Below, piece after piece: positions 9,868 through 19,514 of a stretch of 64,000 nt of DNA. The first letter of the stretch is position 1; each line of letters opens with the position of its first letter. Below the pieces are notes generated by a model. The model made no database searches, was not told the origin of the DNA, and worked only from the letters and a program-made list of their open reading frames with translations. Position numbers and translations under genes: made by a program. This DNA is from Bradyrhizobium sp. 138 (GTDB taxonomy: Bacteria > Pseudomonadota > Alphaproteobacteria > Rhizobiales > Xanthobacteraceae): positions 1 through 64,000 of the forward strand of contig NZ_JADPKT010000017.1 in assembly GCF_023074075.1 (NCBI RefSeq). The letters are read 5' to 3'.

Positions 9868-10575
9868 ATGAAGAATTTTCTGCTTCTGACTGCAAGCATC
9901 ATCGCAATCAACGCGGCGGACCCGCACTTGGCGCGGATCTCGCTCCACAGCCTGTCCAAACCAACGCGCCGCAGCTGTCGGTCGCTCCCGCGATCTGTGA
10001 CTGGACCGGTTACTATATGGGCATTAACGGCGGCTGGGTTCGAGCCATAACTGCTAGGATTTCGCAGGCGTTACTCCCGAAGGCTGCCATGGTACGACCG
10101 CCGGCACTATCGGTGGCCAGATTGGCTATCGCTGGCAGATCTTCAATGTGGTCTACGGTCTTGAAGGCCAGGGCAACTGGGCAAACTTCAGCGGCTCCAA
10201 ATATCAGCACCGCTTTCCCGTCGAACATCAATCGAACCAAGACGGATGCGTTCGGCTTGCTCACCGGCTAGCTCGGCTACGCTTTCAAAACCGTGCTGCT
10301 TTAGGCCGAGCGCGGTGCTGTGATGACCAGCAAAACAGACCAGATCAACTCCGACGGTCACTGGGGCGGAGCTTGCTAAAAGCGATAGCGCGCGCCGTAG
10401 GGGCTGGCCTGGAAAGTTAACTTCGCCCCCAGCTGGTCAGTTGGCGTCGAGTATGATCACCTGTCATGCCGGAGAGCAACGTGACCTTCCCGCTGTCGGG
10501 ACGGATCGCATTCACCAGGATGTCGATATGACGACCCTTCGGCTTAACTACAAGCTGTTTCCAGTGGTTGGAAAA
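9868..10575 (+). pseudogene. Omp25/RopB-like outer-membrane barrel, frameshifted
   Basis: The start MKNFLLLTASIIAINAADP looks like a signal peptide. After a frameshift the sequence gives GADLAPQPVQ and then CDWTGYYMGINGGW, the hallmark start of the small alphaproteobacterial outer-membrane barrel family (Omp25/RopB). Later scraps include GQIGYRWQI, VYGLEGQGNWANFSG and VGVEYDHL in other frames. Several frameshifts make it nonfunctional. A rho-independent terminator follows at 10607. Confidence 0.7.
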
Positions 10576-10606
10576 TGGCGATCTCAACGTTTGCGGCGGA
10601 TCGAGG

Positions 10607-10634
10607 AGCCCCGACCTTCGGCCGGGGCTTTTTC
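10607..10634 (+). terminator. Rho-independent terminator
   Basis: AGCCCCG (10607-10613) pairs with CGGGGCT (10623-10629), with a nine-base loop, followed by a run of five T (10629-10633). It lies just after the Omp25-like pseudogene and was probably its terminator. Confidence 0.8.
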
Positions 10635-11411
10635 TTCGGAGTGCTCTTTCGCGCAGCGCTAACTGGCCGCTTTTGCCGAAGCGCCGCCTTTCCAAGTTAC
10701 GCAAGGGATATGATCTTCTGCACTGACGCCGGCGACATGCGCCCCGTCGGCTGCGGCACACTGGGTGTACGCGCCAGATCCCAGCCTTCGACTTTCGACG
10801 GCGTGGTGTGTACGGTCAAGGCTAATGACGCGATTGTCAGGTTCGAGATATCGATGTTTCCAATCTACATGAGGCGACCTAGAGAACCTTCAGTTTTCAA
10901 ACGGCACGCTGCTTGCTTCATTTCGTACCGCCGTCACCGATGCCGGCTGCCCGGCGCTTGGCTAAAAACCGGATGCGCGCAATGGAGTGTTTGATGTGAT
11001 CTGGTGTTCGTCCTTCCGGAGCCGCGATGATTGCGCCCATCGCTAGCTGCGAGGTCAATTCGGCAGGCCTTGGCCCAGCGATAAAGCTGACGCCCGTTCT
11101 GTGGAGCTGGTCAGAAGATAAGATGGCGCGCAGCCGGCGACGGTTACGGCCGGTCGTCCTTCAATAATCCTTCGCCGACTAGCGACGTCGCCCCCTTGTT
11201 TCTGGCGGCGGTTTGCTCGACAAGATGAAGGTCAGGCGCAGTATGCGAAATGATTCGAAGTAGCAACTGCCACCCGGATCTCTCACCCCGTACAGCCAAC
11301 GCTCGGATCAGACTCCGGTTTGAGGCGCTGCTGCGCTGGAACGATCCGCTGCTTGTCCAAACCGTGCTCTCGAAGCACATGCGAAACTGCCCCTTAAAAG
11401 GAAGAGGCTTG
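10635..11411. other. Region without a confident gene
   Basis: No intact gene seen. On the minus strand at 11144-11380 a short open frame contains APDLHLVEQTAARNKGAT, which shares the NKGAT pattern with the non-conserved stretch upstream of the diiron gene near 15.1 kb. It may be a scrap of a repeated element. Confidence 0.35.
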
Positions 11412-12628
11412 ATGGCAAGTCGCTACATGCCACATATCGGGATGGTCGCTTTGGCCAGTCAGCAGTATCTGGCCATCGCGTTGATCTATTCGGCCATTCC
11501 GGTGATCCTTTCGGGGCAACGGCGCCAGCCTGGAACTGGTCGGCTTGTATGGCACGGTCTTCTTTGCCTTCACGGTTAACTTTCTTTGGGCCCCATCGTG
11601 GATCGATGGAGCCTCAATCGTCTCGGGCTGAGGCGGTCATGGATCCTGTTGACCCAAATCGCCACTACCACTGCGCTGGCACTGATGGCATTTTTGAACC
11701 CAAAGACCGATTTCGTGCCGGTTTTTTTTGGTTCTCTCGCCTTTGCGACCGTCGCGGCCACACAGCGGATCGCAACATTGGGCTACACAGCGGAAGACCT
11801 CGGTTCCGGCGAGCGTCCGCTCGGCGCGGCGCTGCTGGGCTGGGGATGGGTCGTCGGCCACGTGATCGGTGGCGCGGTCTGCCTCCAGCTGATCGAGATT
11901 GTCGGTTGGCGTCCGGCCTTGCTGGGCTTAGCGCTGCTGCTAGCCGTTTTCGCTGGATGGGTGTTCGCGATTCCTGAACCGCTCCATTGCATGAGCCGAG
12001 TGCGCTCACCGCAGCGTCCGTCTATCTTCCCGATCCTTCTCAACAACGGCATGTGGACAACGGCTGCATTGGTCGCGCCCGGCGTTATCAGGATCGCGCT
12101 GGCGTTTGCAATGGTGCAGTTGCGGCTCGTCGATCTCGGCTTTGCCGCGGCAGATATCGGATGGATTGGAGCGCTCTCGAACGTAGTCACGTATACTATC
12201 ATCGCGCCAGCGACCAGCGCGATCCTGACCCGAATGGCGCCGAATCGGGGCGTGATCTGGGGCTGTGCAGTCCTGGCCATCGGTTTTGGAGCGCTTGCGA
12301 TTATCGATCGCTATGTCGTCGTTCGCGTGAGCGCCGCCGCGAGCGTCGGGATCGTGTTCGCGGCACTCGCAGTCCAGCATGTTATATTCACAAATTGGTT
12401 TCTCGCGCTCGCCCGGCCGGGCAAAGCTGGCACGGATGGCGCGTTCTGACTTCGGTGATGTCGGCGTTCGCATTGATGGGCTTCGCGGCGAGCGGTTTTG
12501 TCGCGGCGAGATTTGGCTACAGGATCACGCTGATATTGCCGGGTCTCGGCTATGCTCTCTCAGCCTTGCTCGCTGCGGCATTCATCCGCGCCGCCGATCT
12601 GACACCGCAGCGCGTGGCGAGAGACTGA
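11412..12628 (+). pseudogene. MFS transporter (RhtX/FptX-like), frameshifted
   Basis: Three frames rebuild a 12-helix major facilitator: MASRYMPHIGMVALASQQY, then GLYGTVFFAFTVNFLWAP, then IVDRWSLNRLGLRRSWIL through many hydrophobic helices, and finally FALMGFAASGFVAARFGYR to the stop at 12628. The LWAPIVDRW motif resembles the siderophore importers RhtX/FptX and AmpG-type permeases. Single-base losses near 11590 and 12440 and a further shift near 11520 disrupt it. It probably once moved a siderophore across the inner membrane. Confidence 0.65.
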
Positions 12629-12662
12629 TGATCTGACTCACGCACTAGCCAGTCTTCCTGAG

Positions 12663-12911
12663 TCACAGCGTCGCGGTCGACAGCAATCCGTGGTGCCAGC
12701 CCTCGCGGCGGAGCAGAACGTGGACACGGCGATAGCCGTAGCGAACGCGTGCATGACAGATCTCCTTGATCCGATGTTCGAGGGCAGCCTGGCCGGAGCG
12801 ACGCGATTTGTAATGGTAGGTCGACCGATCGAACTCGAGGGCTTCGCAAGCCTTGCGGATCGAGACTCGCCATTCACAGCAGTTTTCATACGCGAACTGG
12901 CTTCGATACAA
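12663..12911 (-). pseudogene. IS3-family transposase OrfB fragment
   Basis: The frame carries the N-terminal HTH_21-type region of IS3-family OrfB: SIRKACEALEFDRSTYHYKS followed by RHRIKEI-type helices and RYGYRRVHVLLRREGW. The DDE catalytic core is missing and the frame ends soon after RREGW. A leftover of an insertion that cut the area downstream of the MFS pseudogene. Confidence 0.75.
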
Positions 12912-12931
12912 TCATCGTCCCATCAAGATGC

Positions 12932-13675
12932 TCACGCAACATGGACGTCAAAGATAAGGTTGAGGCGGATCGCCACAATGGCGGCTTGGATCCGGCTGGT
13001 CGCGCCCAGCTTTCGCATCGCGTTCTTAAGATGAAAGTTTACCGTATTCTCGCTGATTTGTAATATCCTACCGATTTCCCATGACGATTTGCCCTCTGCC
13101 ACCCACCGTAGACAATCTAGTTCCCGCTGCGATAACGCAACTCTCATATTGCAGTTATCTTCGGCCGGACGTGTGATCTCCACACAAGCGGTGTGAAAGT
13201 GCCAGGCTAGTGCGTTGAGATGGCCTTTGGAATGTTGAGGATCGGCATCGTCGAACCGAGATGCAAACGATACGACGGATAACCGACCCAATGGCCCAAA
13301 CAACGGTACACTCATGCCGTGCTTGAGACCGGCCTCTCTGGCCTCATCAAGTACGCGCCGTTCGTCGGGCTGTAGTTGATATTGCTCGGCGAGTTGATCC
13401 CACAGAAAGGGCCGCGAAAGCGTCGGTGTCCGCCGGACTACCGGATCGATTTTGTGGTACTTTCGCTTAAAATATCGTTCACACCATTCGGGCGGCCACT
13501 TTACGGCCACCGCCGGTGGCGGATATTCCGGTAGACGAAGTGGCTCCACGAAATTGAGCGCTCCGTAAGAGACTTCGCTGAAGCCTTCGTCGCTCGCACA
13601 GCTCACGAGAAGCTCGAAAAGCGATCTGAGGCATTGTGTTCGCGTCGCACATTCGGTGAAGCTGAAAAGATCCAT
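12932..13675 (-). CDS. LuxR-family autoinducer-binding regulator
   Basis: A 247-residue regulator. Residues 20-165 form an autoinducer-binding domain with the typical aromatic and acidic residues (WPPEWCERYFKRKYHKIDPVV, then PFLWD, then GMSVPLFGPLGRL). Residues 180-240 form a LuxR helix-turn-helix (LSQRELDCLRWVAEGKSSWE, then ISENTVNFHLKNAMRKLG). Such proteins bind acyl-homoserine lactones and regulate promoters with lux-type boxes. No luxI-type synthase is next to it, so within the window it is a solo. TraR-type proteins control transfer of rhizobial ICEs, so a link to the fseA/qseM module about 50 kb away is possible but unproven. Confidence 0.85.
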   Translation of the reverse strand: MDLFSFTECATRTQCLRSLFELLVSCASDEGFSEVSYGALNFVEPLRLPEYPPPAVAVKWPPEWCERYFKRKYHKIDPVVRRTPTLSRPFLWDQLAEQYQLQPDERRVLDEAREAGLKHGMSVPLFGPLGRLSVVSFASRFDDADPQHSKGHLNALAWHFHTACVEITRPAEDNCNMRVALSQRELDCLRWVAEGKSSWEIGRILQISENTVNFHLKNAMRKLGATSRIQAAIVAIRLNLIFDVHVA

Positions 13676-14318
13676 TTTTTGGCGCCTCAGCAGGCTGGCC
13701 CAAAAGGTCGGTATTGCGCCGCTCCATTGAGCTGGTTTTGAGCGGAAGCAAGTTCCAATCCGTCGCCGAGCCGCTCCGTGATCCCGAGCTCAAGGAGCCC
13801 GGTGTCACCGCCGATGTTCGGCTTGCCGGCGAGCATGAAAATTCTGCTTGGTGCAGAGGGCACCTTGCATACGCATCTCCGGAAGGGCGAGAACCTGGGG
13901 ATGAGAACAGCAAGTGTTGTACCAGTTGCACCGCTCCAAAAAATCGGATTTAACGACAATGACTTGAGAGAATTGGGATAGATGTCGCGGGCGCGTGCGT
14001 TGAAGAATTCGCGACATCAGGAGGAAAGGCGACAGCGCCATTTGGCTTAGTTGTTCGTGACGATTGCCTGACTGGATTTTCTCTTGACGTCTGATCGGTA
14101 CCTCTTGTGCAAGGCACCGCTGAATCGCTCATTATTGCCTGTCGCTTGCCAAGAAACTCGAAACAAGCGGAAAAGTTCAAGGGCAACGCATGCAGGCTAT
14201 CTGACTCATCTATGAGCCGAATCCGCTCTGACCGACCAATACATGCAATTCTGAGGCACCGACAGGAGATGAGGCGCAGATGCTCGTTGGTACACTTGCG
14301 CGCCGACGCTTCAATCCG
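13676..14318. other. Region without a confident gene
   Basis: Short open frames exist on both strands (for example 13687-13959 minus and 13714-13953 plus), but none shows a domain or clear ribosome binding site. It may hold the promoter of the LuxR-type gene next to 13675. Confidence 0.4.
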
Positions 14319-15032
14319 TCACTGCGGATTTAGCGGCTTAGCAACGTTTCTCAGAACAGCGGCGCGGCAGTTGACAAACATCTTCTTCGTGTAATTCCCG
14401 CCGAAGTAATCCAGTACGAAGGTGCCGGTATAATCCGGATCATCGCCCACGCTGCAGATTATGCTGTCGAGAATCTCGCCGATTTCGGGAATGCGCTCGC
14501 AGTAACGGGCACGGAGAACATTAACAGCGTTCATCGAGTGAACTGCCTCGTCGGCAATCACCTCTGTCAGGCAACGAAAGAAGCTGCTGCCAAGTCCTGC
14601 ATAGAACTCTCTATCCGCAGCATAGGCGCGGCAAGTACACATCTCATCAAATGCGATCATAACGATCACAGAGAATTCGTCCTTCAAGTATTCATTTATT
14701 GCAGAAAAACTATGCGATCGAGCTTCCAATCTGTCTCGAAGATCTTTTTCGGATTCACCAGCGACAAGCTCCATGATCCGGATGAAAGCATCGGTGTGAC
14801 GCTCTTCATCCGCGGCCCAGGCACTAAAGAACGCCTCAGCTTCGTTGGTGGCGATCAGATTTCGGTTGAACAATTCTTGTTTTAAGTGCCTCGCGTCGTA
14901 TTCAGTATACAACTCAGGCCACAACTTGTCCCGACGTGCGCGCACAGCCGATGGTCCGGCCGTGAACATCGCCGGCGTCAACTCATCGAAAAAGTCTTTT
15001 GGATTCCAGTTACGTCGAATCGGCGCAATCAT
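14319..15032 (-). CDS. Ferritin-like diiron oxygenase/desaturase-type protein
   Basis: The 237-residue product is mostly helical with two carboxylate-histidine motifs, ADEERH (about residue 80) and ADEAVH (about 165), plus a further acidic helix pair (QELFNRN and FDEMCTC). This spacing fits four-helix-bundle diiron proteins such as AurF-type N-oxygenases and acyl-ACP desaturases. The start at 15032 (MIAPIRRNWNPKDFF) is preferred because AAGGA lies about eight bases upstream; the frame stays open to 15317, but the extra N-terminal part has no family character. It ends at 14319. Neighbours give no pathway. It could hydroxylate, desaturate or N-oxygenate an unknown substrate. Confidence 0.6.
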   Translation of the reverse strand: MIAPIRRNWNPKDFFDELTPAMFTAGPSAVRARRDKLWPELYTEYDARHLKQELFNRNLIATNEAEAFFSAWAADEERHTDAFIRIMELVAGESEKDLRDRLEARSHSFSAINEYLKDEFSVIVMIAFDEMCTCRAYAADREFYAGLGSSFFRCLTEVIADEAVHSMNAVNVLRARYCERIPEIGEILDSIICSVGDDPDYTGTFVLDYFGGNYTKKMFVNCRAAVLRNVAKPLNPQ

Positions 15033-15380
15033 CCGACTGTCCTTCTCTGCGAGCGGCCTAGCAGACGACGCTCGGAAAGCATACTTGCCCCACAACAAGT
15101 ATGCTGTCGCCCCCTTGTTTTGGTGGGCAATTTCGAGACGCAACTCATCAAACGGTTTGAAACTCGCGATCATCAACAGAAGCTCATAGGGGCCATCAAC
15201 GGTTTTGGAGTTCGCGTGTAGTGTAGGCTGCGGTATCCCATCGCTTTCTTGCAAACCGCTCCCTTTGATTGCGCGGCGGGGCGAGTCGAGGAATCTACGA
15301 TTTGGCTCAATACACATCCGTATAAGATCGGCTGTGTGTTGTAGCTGCCAACTTCCCGGCAGCCCTGTGTATTAGGACGC

Positions 15381-15650
15381 ATGCTCGAAGTCTGCCAGAC
15401 AGACACCTTCGGGAATTGGCTCCGGGCGCTGAAAGATGCGAATGCCATTGCTCAATTGCCGCCCGCATGCGCCTTCTCGAACTCGGCAATCTTGGACAAT
15501 GTGAGACCAGTTGAAGGCACTTCCGAATTGCGGTTCGACGACGGCCACGGTAATGACTTTAGTTCCTTCAGCAGGGCAACACCGGGTCGTGTTCCCGGTG
15601 GTGGTGTAGCTCGGCAGAGCAAAGCCGCCCGGACGCGCCCCCAATAGCGC
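15381..15650 (+). pseudogene. HigB/RelE-type toxin remnant
   Basis: The frame begins MLEVCQTDTFGNWLRALKDA, the start of the HigB-like addiction-module killer family (about 100 residues). After a shift, a neighbouring frame gives IAARMRLLELGNLG, and then the first frame resumes near RPVEGTSELRFDDG. These are the conserved middle segments of the toxin. The end is scrambled by further shifts. No intact antitoxin follows; an IS256 remnant lies directly downstream. Confidence 0.6.
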
Positions 15651-15738
15651 CGTAGCGGGCGGGCGGTCTTGCGCTGGTGACCGGCAGTTCTCCGGTAAGA
15701 TCGGGTTGCGACACGCCAACGCAACCGAGGAACCACCG

Positions 15739-16195
15739 ATGACCGACGACATGATGAACCTGCGCATACTCGTAGAGAAGACCCTGATGCCGGTCTGCTG
15801 CGCGAGATGATCGGCTTTGCCGCCTAGCGTCCATGGAGTTGGAAGTCGAGGGCCAGACCGGGGCGAGCTACGGCGAGAAGAGCCCCGAGCGCCTGCCCAG
15901 CGCAACGGTTACCGGGAGCGGATCTGGGAGACCCGCGCCGGCACGGTCGAGCTGCGCATTCCAAAGCTGCGCAAAGGCTCCTAGTTCGCGGGTTTCCTGG
16001 AGCCGCGCCGCATGGCCGAGAAGGCGCTCACCGCCGTGGTGCAGGAAGCTTATGTGCAGGGCGTCTCGACCCGTTCGGTGGGCGATCTGGTGCAGGCGAT
16101 GGGCCCAAAGCCAGGTCAGCCGGCTGTGCGGCGAGATCGGCGACAAGGTGAAGGCCTTCCTCGCCCGCCCGATCGACCGCCGAATCTCCGGCTGA
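15739..16195 (+). pseudogene. IS256-family (mutator type) transposase remnant
   Basis: Pieces in several frames rebuild the N-terminal third of an IS256 transposase: [71 protein letters not shown], and [17 protein letters not shown]. Several frameshifts and loss of the catalytic C-terminal two-thirds make it inactive. Confidence 0.75.
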
Positions 16196-16793
16196 AGTAA
16201 ACCGCGCCGTGCTTCCATGCCCCGAAGGAAGCGACTCCATAATACCCTCAGCGCGAACATCATTCCGATCCTCGAATTAAAGCTGGCTGAAGAGCTCTCT
16301 TCAAGTTCGGGGCACTGAGCCACCAATTTTCTCAGTACGCCACCGAGGCGTCTCCCGCCCCTAAAAAGCGACGGGTATGCCGCCGCTGCGGGGATCAGAA
16401 TTTGGCGCACTGCGCCCTCCCCAAACCTTAGGCGCGCGCGTCCACAATGAATTCGCGCCCTGACTTGCTTGAGCCCGCACTCTCGAGAATGCTATCGACT
16501 TCAGAAGCCTTCGCGCAGATCGCGCAGTCTCAAAACCGCGTGGACAAATGCAAGATTGATGATGCCGTTGGTCGGCGCCTCGACCAGGGCACAACTGTGC
16601 TTTCAATTTGTGCCATCACTCAAATGATCGGCGGAGCTTATCAGTGATTCTCGAGCACTCCGAGACGGAACACGTTTGCTGGCCCGATCAACTACCAACC
16701 CTCGTAATTGATCTAGACGACGGAAGCATATCACCTATCGATTGATGAAATCGGCCGGTCTACACGTTACGCCGGTCATCACAAGGAATTGGC
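16196..16793. other. Region without a confident gene; leader of the phosphonate set
   Basis: No protein family is visible. The right end holds the ribosome binding site AAGGA about six bases before the PEP mutase start at 16794. No clear promoter motif stands out. Confidence 0.4.
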
Positions 16794-17735
16794 ATGCAAC
16801 ACCGATTACCATCTGTTCTCGCCAACGGCCCTGATCAATCCGCCGGTTCCTCACGTGCTGAAATCCTGCGCGCCGAAATCTGCTCCCGCAGAGAGCTATC
16901 GTTCCTCATGGAAGCGCATGATGGTCTCTCCGCCGCGATCGCTGAGCGCGCAGGGTTCAAAGGCCTCTGGGCGTCTGGCCTGTCTATTGCCTGCTCCCTG
17001 GGCTACCGCGATGCCAACGAAGCGTCGTGGAGCCAACTCGTAGACGTAGTCGAGCGGATCGTGGAATCGAGCGAACTGCCTGTGCTCGTTGACGGAGATG
17101 GCGGCTTCGGGAATTTCAACAATGCACGCCTCGTGACACGCAGGCTTCGTCAGCGTGGAGCAGCCGGCGTCGCGCTCGAGGACAGCTGCTTTCCGAAGAT
17201 GAACTCGTTTGTTGGGGATCGGCACCCCCTCGCCGACATAGACGAATTCTCTGGCCGCCTCCGGGCAGTGAAGGATACAGTCGCGGGCGACTTGATCTTG
17301 GTGGCAAGGATCGAGGCATTGATCGCTGGGCATGAGATGGACGAAGCACTTTCGCGCGCTCACGCCTACGCCGACGCGGGAGCCGATGCGATCCTTATTC
17401 ATTCGCGAAAGAGCACCGCGGACGAAATCCTTTCGTTCGCACACGCTTGGCAGAACAGATTGCCGGTCGTGATCGTTCCGACGAAATACTATCGAACGCC
17501 GATCTCTGCATACCGCAAAGCCAACATCTCTACGGTGATCTGGGCCAACCACTCGATGCGAGCGGCAACGGCGGCAATGCGTCAAGTCTGCGGTCGCATC
17601 ATCGCCGAGGAAAGCACCGCGAGCATTGAGCCGCATATTGCTACTCTCGAGGAAGTCTTCGAACTGTTCAAGTACGACGAACTGGCCCGTGCGGAAACGC
17701 GCTATTTGCGGCCCGACGCTGAACTGCGCAAATAG
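16794..17735 (+). CDS. aepX: Phosphoenolpyruvate mutase (phosphonate biosynthesis)
   Basis: PEP mutase rearranges phosphoenolpyruvate to phosphonopyruvate, the C-P bond-forming step of nearly all known phosphonate pathways. The 313-residue protein has the isocitrate-lyase/PEP-mutase barrel. Visible active-site residues are W59 in GLWASGLS, D100 and D102 in VDGDGGFGN, E129-D130, K135, N137 and S138, R162 in VARIEAL, and H193 in LIHS. The mutase signature is normally EDKx5NS; here it reads EDSCFPKMNS, so the first lysine is serine while the lysine and asparagine that mark mutases are kept. A hydrolase would have Thr in place of N137. It is followed after 365 bases by a nucleotidyltransferase and a lipid-type transferase, supporting phosphonate synthesis. 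Confidence 0.85.
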   Translation: MQHRLPSVLANGPDQSAGSSRAEILRAEICSRRELSFLMEAHDGLSAAIAERAGFKGLWASGLSIACSLGYRDANEASWSQLVDVVERIVESSELPVLVDGDGGFGNFNNARLVTRRLRQRGAAGVALEDSCFPKMNSFVGDRHPLADIDEFSGRLRAVKDTVAGDLILVARIEALIAGHEMDEALSRAHAYADAGADAILIHSRKSTADEILSFAHAWQNRLPVVIVPTKYYRTPISAYRKANISTVIWANHSMRAATAAMRQVCGRIIAEESTASIEPHIATLEEVFELFKYDELARAETRYLRPDAELRK

Positions 17736-18100
17736 GGTTTCGTCGACACAGGAGCGCATAGTCATGGTCGAAGACCTACTGTCCTGGACTTCCTCCTAGC
17801 TGGCCAGGTTCGATGCAATCTCAAATCCCTAACCATTGCACTGAGATGTCCTTAGATGGCGTAGCACGCCTCACTCAACCGAAATGCGCACTTTGCCATC
17901 TCGGCAGCTCGAGGCACCGGATCCAGCGCCTTCCTTCTCTCTGGAGAAAGGATCGACGAGGACCATTTGCCTGTCTTCACGCTTGGGCTCCATTTTCAGA
18001 TGGCTCCCGCAGACCTGATGTCGCTTCAGCATGCCTACGCTTGCGACGAAGAAGCCGTCGGTGTTTCACCTTAGAGGCGCGACGAAAAAGGAACTAAACG
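17736..18100 (+). other. Gap inside the phosphonate set with possible remnant frame
   Basis: The 365 bases between the PEP mutase and the nucleotidyltransferase hold no intact gene. One plus-strand frame runs open from a TAG near 17865 to a TAG near 18074 and reads AISAARGTGSSAFLLSGERI and further on MAPADLMSLQHAYACDEEAV, which has protein-like composition but no ATG near its start. It could be the tail of a lost gene. I could not match it to phosphonopyruvate decarboxylase. AAGGA at about 18089-18093 serves the next gene. Confidence 0.3.
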
Positions 18101-18901
18101 GTGATCGATGCTCCCAAGAACGCCGTCATTCTCGCCGCTGGCTGCGGCTCTCGCCTGCGTCCTCTGACAGATCTGCGGCCGAAGTCGCTGGTCGAGATCA
18201 ACGGCACTTCGATTCTTCACAACGCTCTGCGCAATCTGGAATCTGTCGGCGTGGAAGAGGTGACGATCGTGGTGGGTTACCGCAAAGATGCCATTCAATA
18301 TGCCTGCGGTAGCAACTTTGGCGAACTCAAAATCAAATATGTCGAGTCGACCGTCTTCGACCGCACCGGAAGCGCCTATTCTTTGTGGCTGGCGCGCGAC
18401 GCTCTTCTCTCCGGAGACTGCTTTCTTCTTGAGGGCGACGTCTTTTTCGAAGAGGATGCGCTGCGACACTTGATGGTTTGCCGGGGGACTGACGTAGCTG
18501 CAGTCGTTCCCTTCGATGATTCAATGGAAGGGTCGGCCGTTCTGTTGTCGCAGAACGGTTTCATCTCAGGTTTTCGATTGAAGCAAACCGCGGCAAATCT
18601 TGTTGCGGATGGCCCACAGCTTTTCAAGACGATGAACCTTCTACGGCTTTCGGCGTCGACACTCAAGGCAACGGTCGTTCCGACACTGGACGATATCATC
18701 GCCGCTGGAGCTCGGCAGACCTACACCGAAGAACTTTTTGGTTATCTGATAGAGAGGCGAGGCCTACAGCTCGCCGCGGCGCGATGCGATGGCCTCAGCT
18801 GGTACGAAATTGATAACGCTGACGATTTGGAGATTGCCGAACGCATTTTCAAGGACCGAACGAAGGCCTACACGGCGAGACGTGATTTGCAAACGAGGTG
18901 A
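18101..18901 (+). CDS. Sugar-phosphate/phosphonate nucleotidyltransferase
   Basis: A 266-residue NTP transferase. The nucleotide-binding signature LAAGCGSRLRPLTDLRPKSL covers residues 11-30 and the metal-binding D113 sits in LEGDVFFE. Near the end, WYEIDNADDLEIAE matches the pattern seen in cytidylyltransferases of the LicC/PntC type. The GTG start at 18101 has AAGGA eight bases upstream. The stop lies seven bases before the CDP-alcohol phosphatidyltransferase gene. In the phosphonate tailoring route known from Treponema (PntC), such a domain makes a CMP-activated aminoethylphosphonate. Here it probably activates the phosphonate head group with CTP. Confidence 0.8.
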   Translation: MIDAPKNAVILAAGCGSRLRPLTDLRPKSLVEINGTSILHNALRNLESVGVEEVTIVVGYRKDAIQYACGSNFGELKIKYVESTVFDRTGSAYSLWLARDALLSGDCFLLEGDVFFEEDALRHLMVCRGTDVAAVVPFDDSMEGSAVLLSQNGFISGFRLKQTAANLVADGPQLFKTMNLLRLSASTLKATVVPTLDDIIAAGARQTYTEELFGYLIERRGLQLAAARCDGLSWYEIDNADDLEIAERIFKDRTKAYTARRDLQTR

Positions 18902-18908
18902 GAGTTCA

Positions 18909-19514
18909 ATGCTAAAATACCTTTGGGATCCAGCGAACGCCATAACGATCACAGGTCTTCTCTTTTCCTCCGCCAGCCTGTTTTTAGCTCTCTCTGATCG
19001 CCTTGAGCTATCTGTGGCAGCAGCGCTTTGGGCTGTTCTATCGGACCACCTCGACGGGGTTGTGGCAGGTCGCACGAAAGGTCGCGATCCAGATGTCGCA
19101 AAAATGGGAGCGAGCCTCGATGGGTTTGCAGATATCGTCTATGGAGCCGTTGTGCCTGCGGTAGTTGTGGTACAAGTCAGCCAAGCTTCACAACTCGCGC
19201 TTGCGACCGCAACCGCTCTACTGGTGACGGGAGCAATAAGGCTTAGCTACTTTGCGAACTTCGGCAGATCGCGCGATGGACGCTTCTTGGGCGTCCCCTT
19301 GTCGTACGACGTGCCGCTCCTGGCGCTCCTATTTCTGTTTAAGCCTCTTATTCCTGCTGAAGCATTTCTTGAGGTCGTGAACATTGGCTTCTTGCTGCTC
19401 GCTACAGCGCATGTCGCGCCTGTTCGCGTGCCACCGCTCAGCGCAGCAATGTATACGGCAATAAGCATCTTCGCCGTCGCGTCATCGGTGGTTTTAGCCA
19501 GTCGCTCCTTTTAA
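18909..19514 (+). CDS. CDP-alcohol phosphatidyltransferase-family membrane enzyme
   Basis: A 201-residue protein with about six hydrophobic helices and the family catalytic motif in the form DHLDGVVAG...GASLDGFAD (about residues 44-71). The three later aspartates are in register, but the stretch between DG and the G before the third Asp is longer than the standard motif and the usual AR is AGR. Enzymes of this family transfer an activated phospho-group from a CDP-linked donor to an alcohol in the membrane. Placed after a nucleotidyltransferase and PEP mutase, it probably attaches a CMP-activated phosphonate to a lipid alcohol, yielding a phosphonolipid. The start at 18909 follows a GAGGTGAGAG purine-rich stretch. 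Confidence 0.8.
   Translation: MLKYLWDPANAITITGLLFSSASLFLALSDRLELSVAAALWAVLSDHLDGVVAGRTKGRDPDVAKMGASLDGFADIVYGAVVPAVVVVQVSQASQLALATATALLVTGAIRLSYFANFGRSRDGRFLGVPLSYDVPLLALLFLFKPLIPAEAFLEVVNIGFLLLATAHVAPVRVPPLSAAMYTAISIFAVASSVVLASRSF

Noticed and set aside
15033..15317. N-terminal extension of the diiron protein
   Set aside because: No conserved pattern; the internal ATG at 15032 has AAGGA at proper spacing.
18789..18908. Longer start for the CDP-alcohol phosphatidyltransferase
   Set aside because: The upstream part overlaps the nucleotidyltransferase gene in another frame and is not hydrophobic or family-like.
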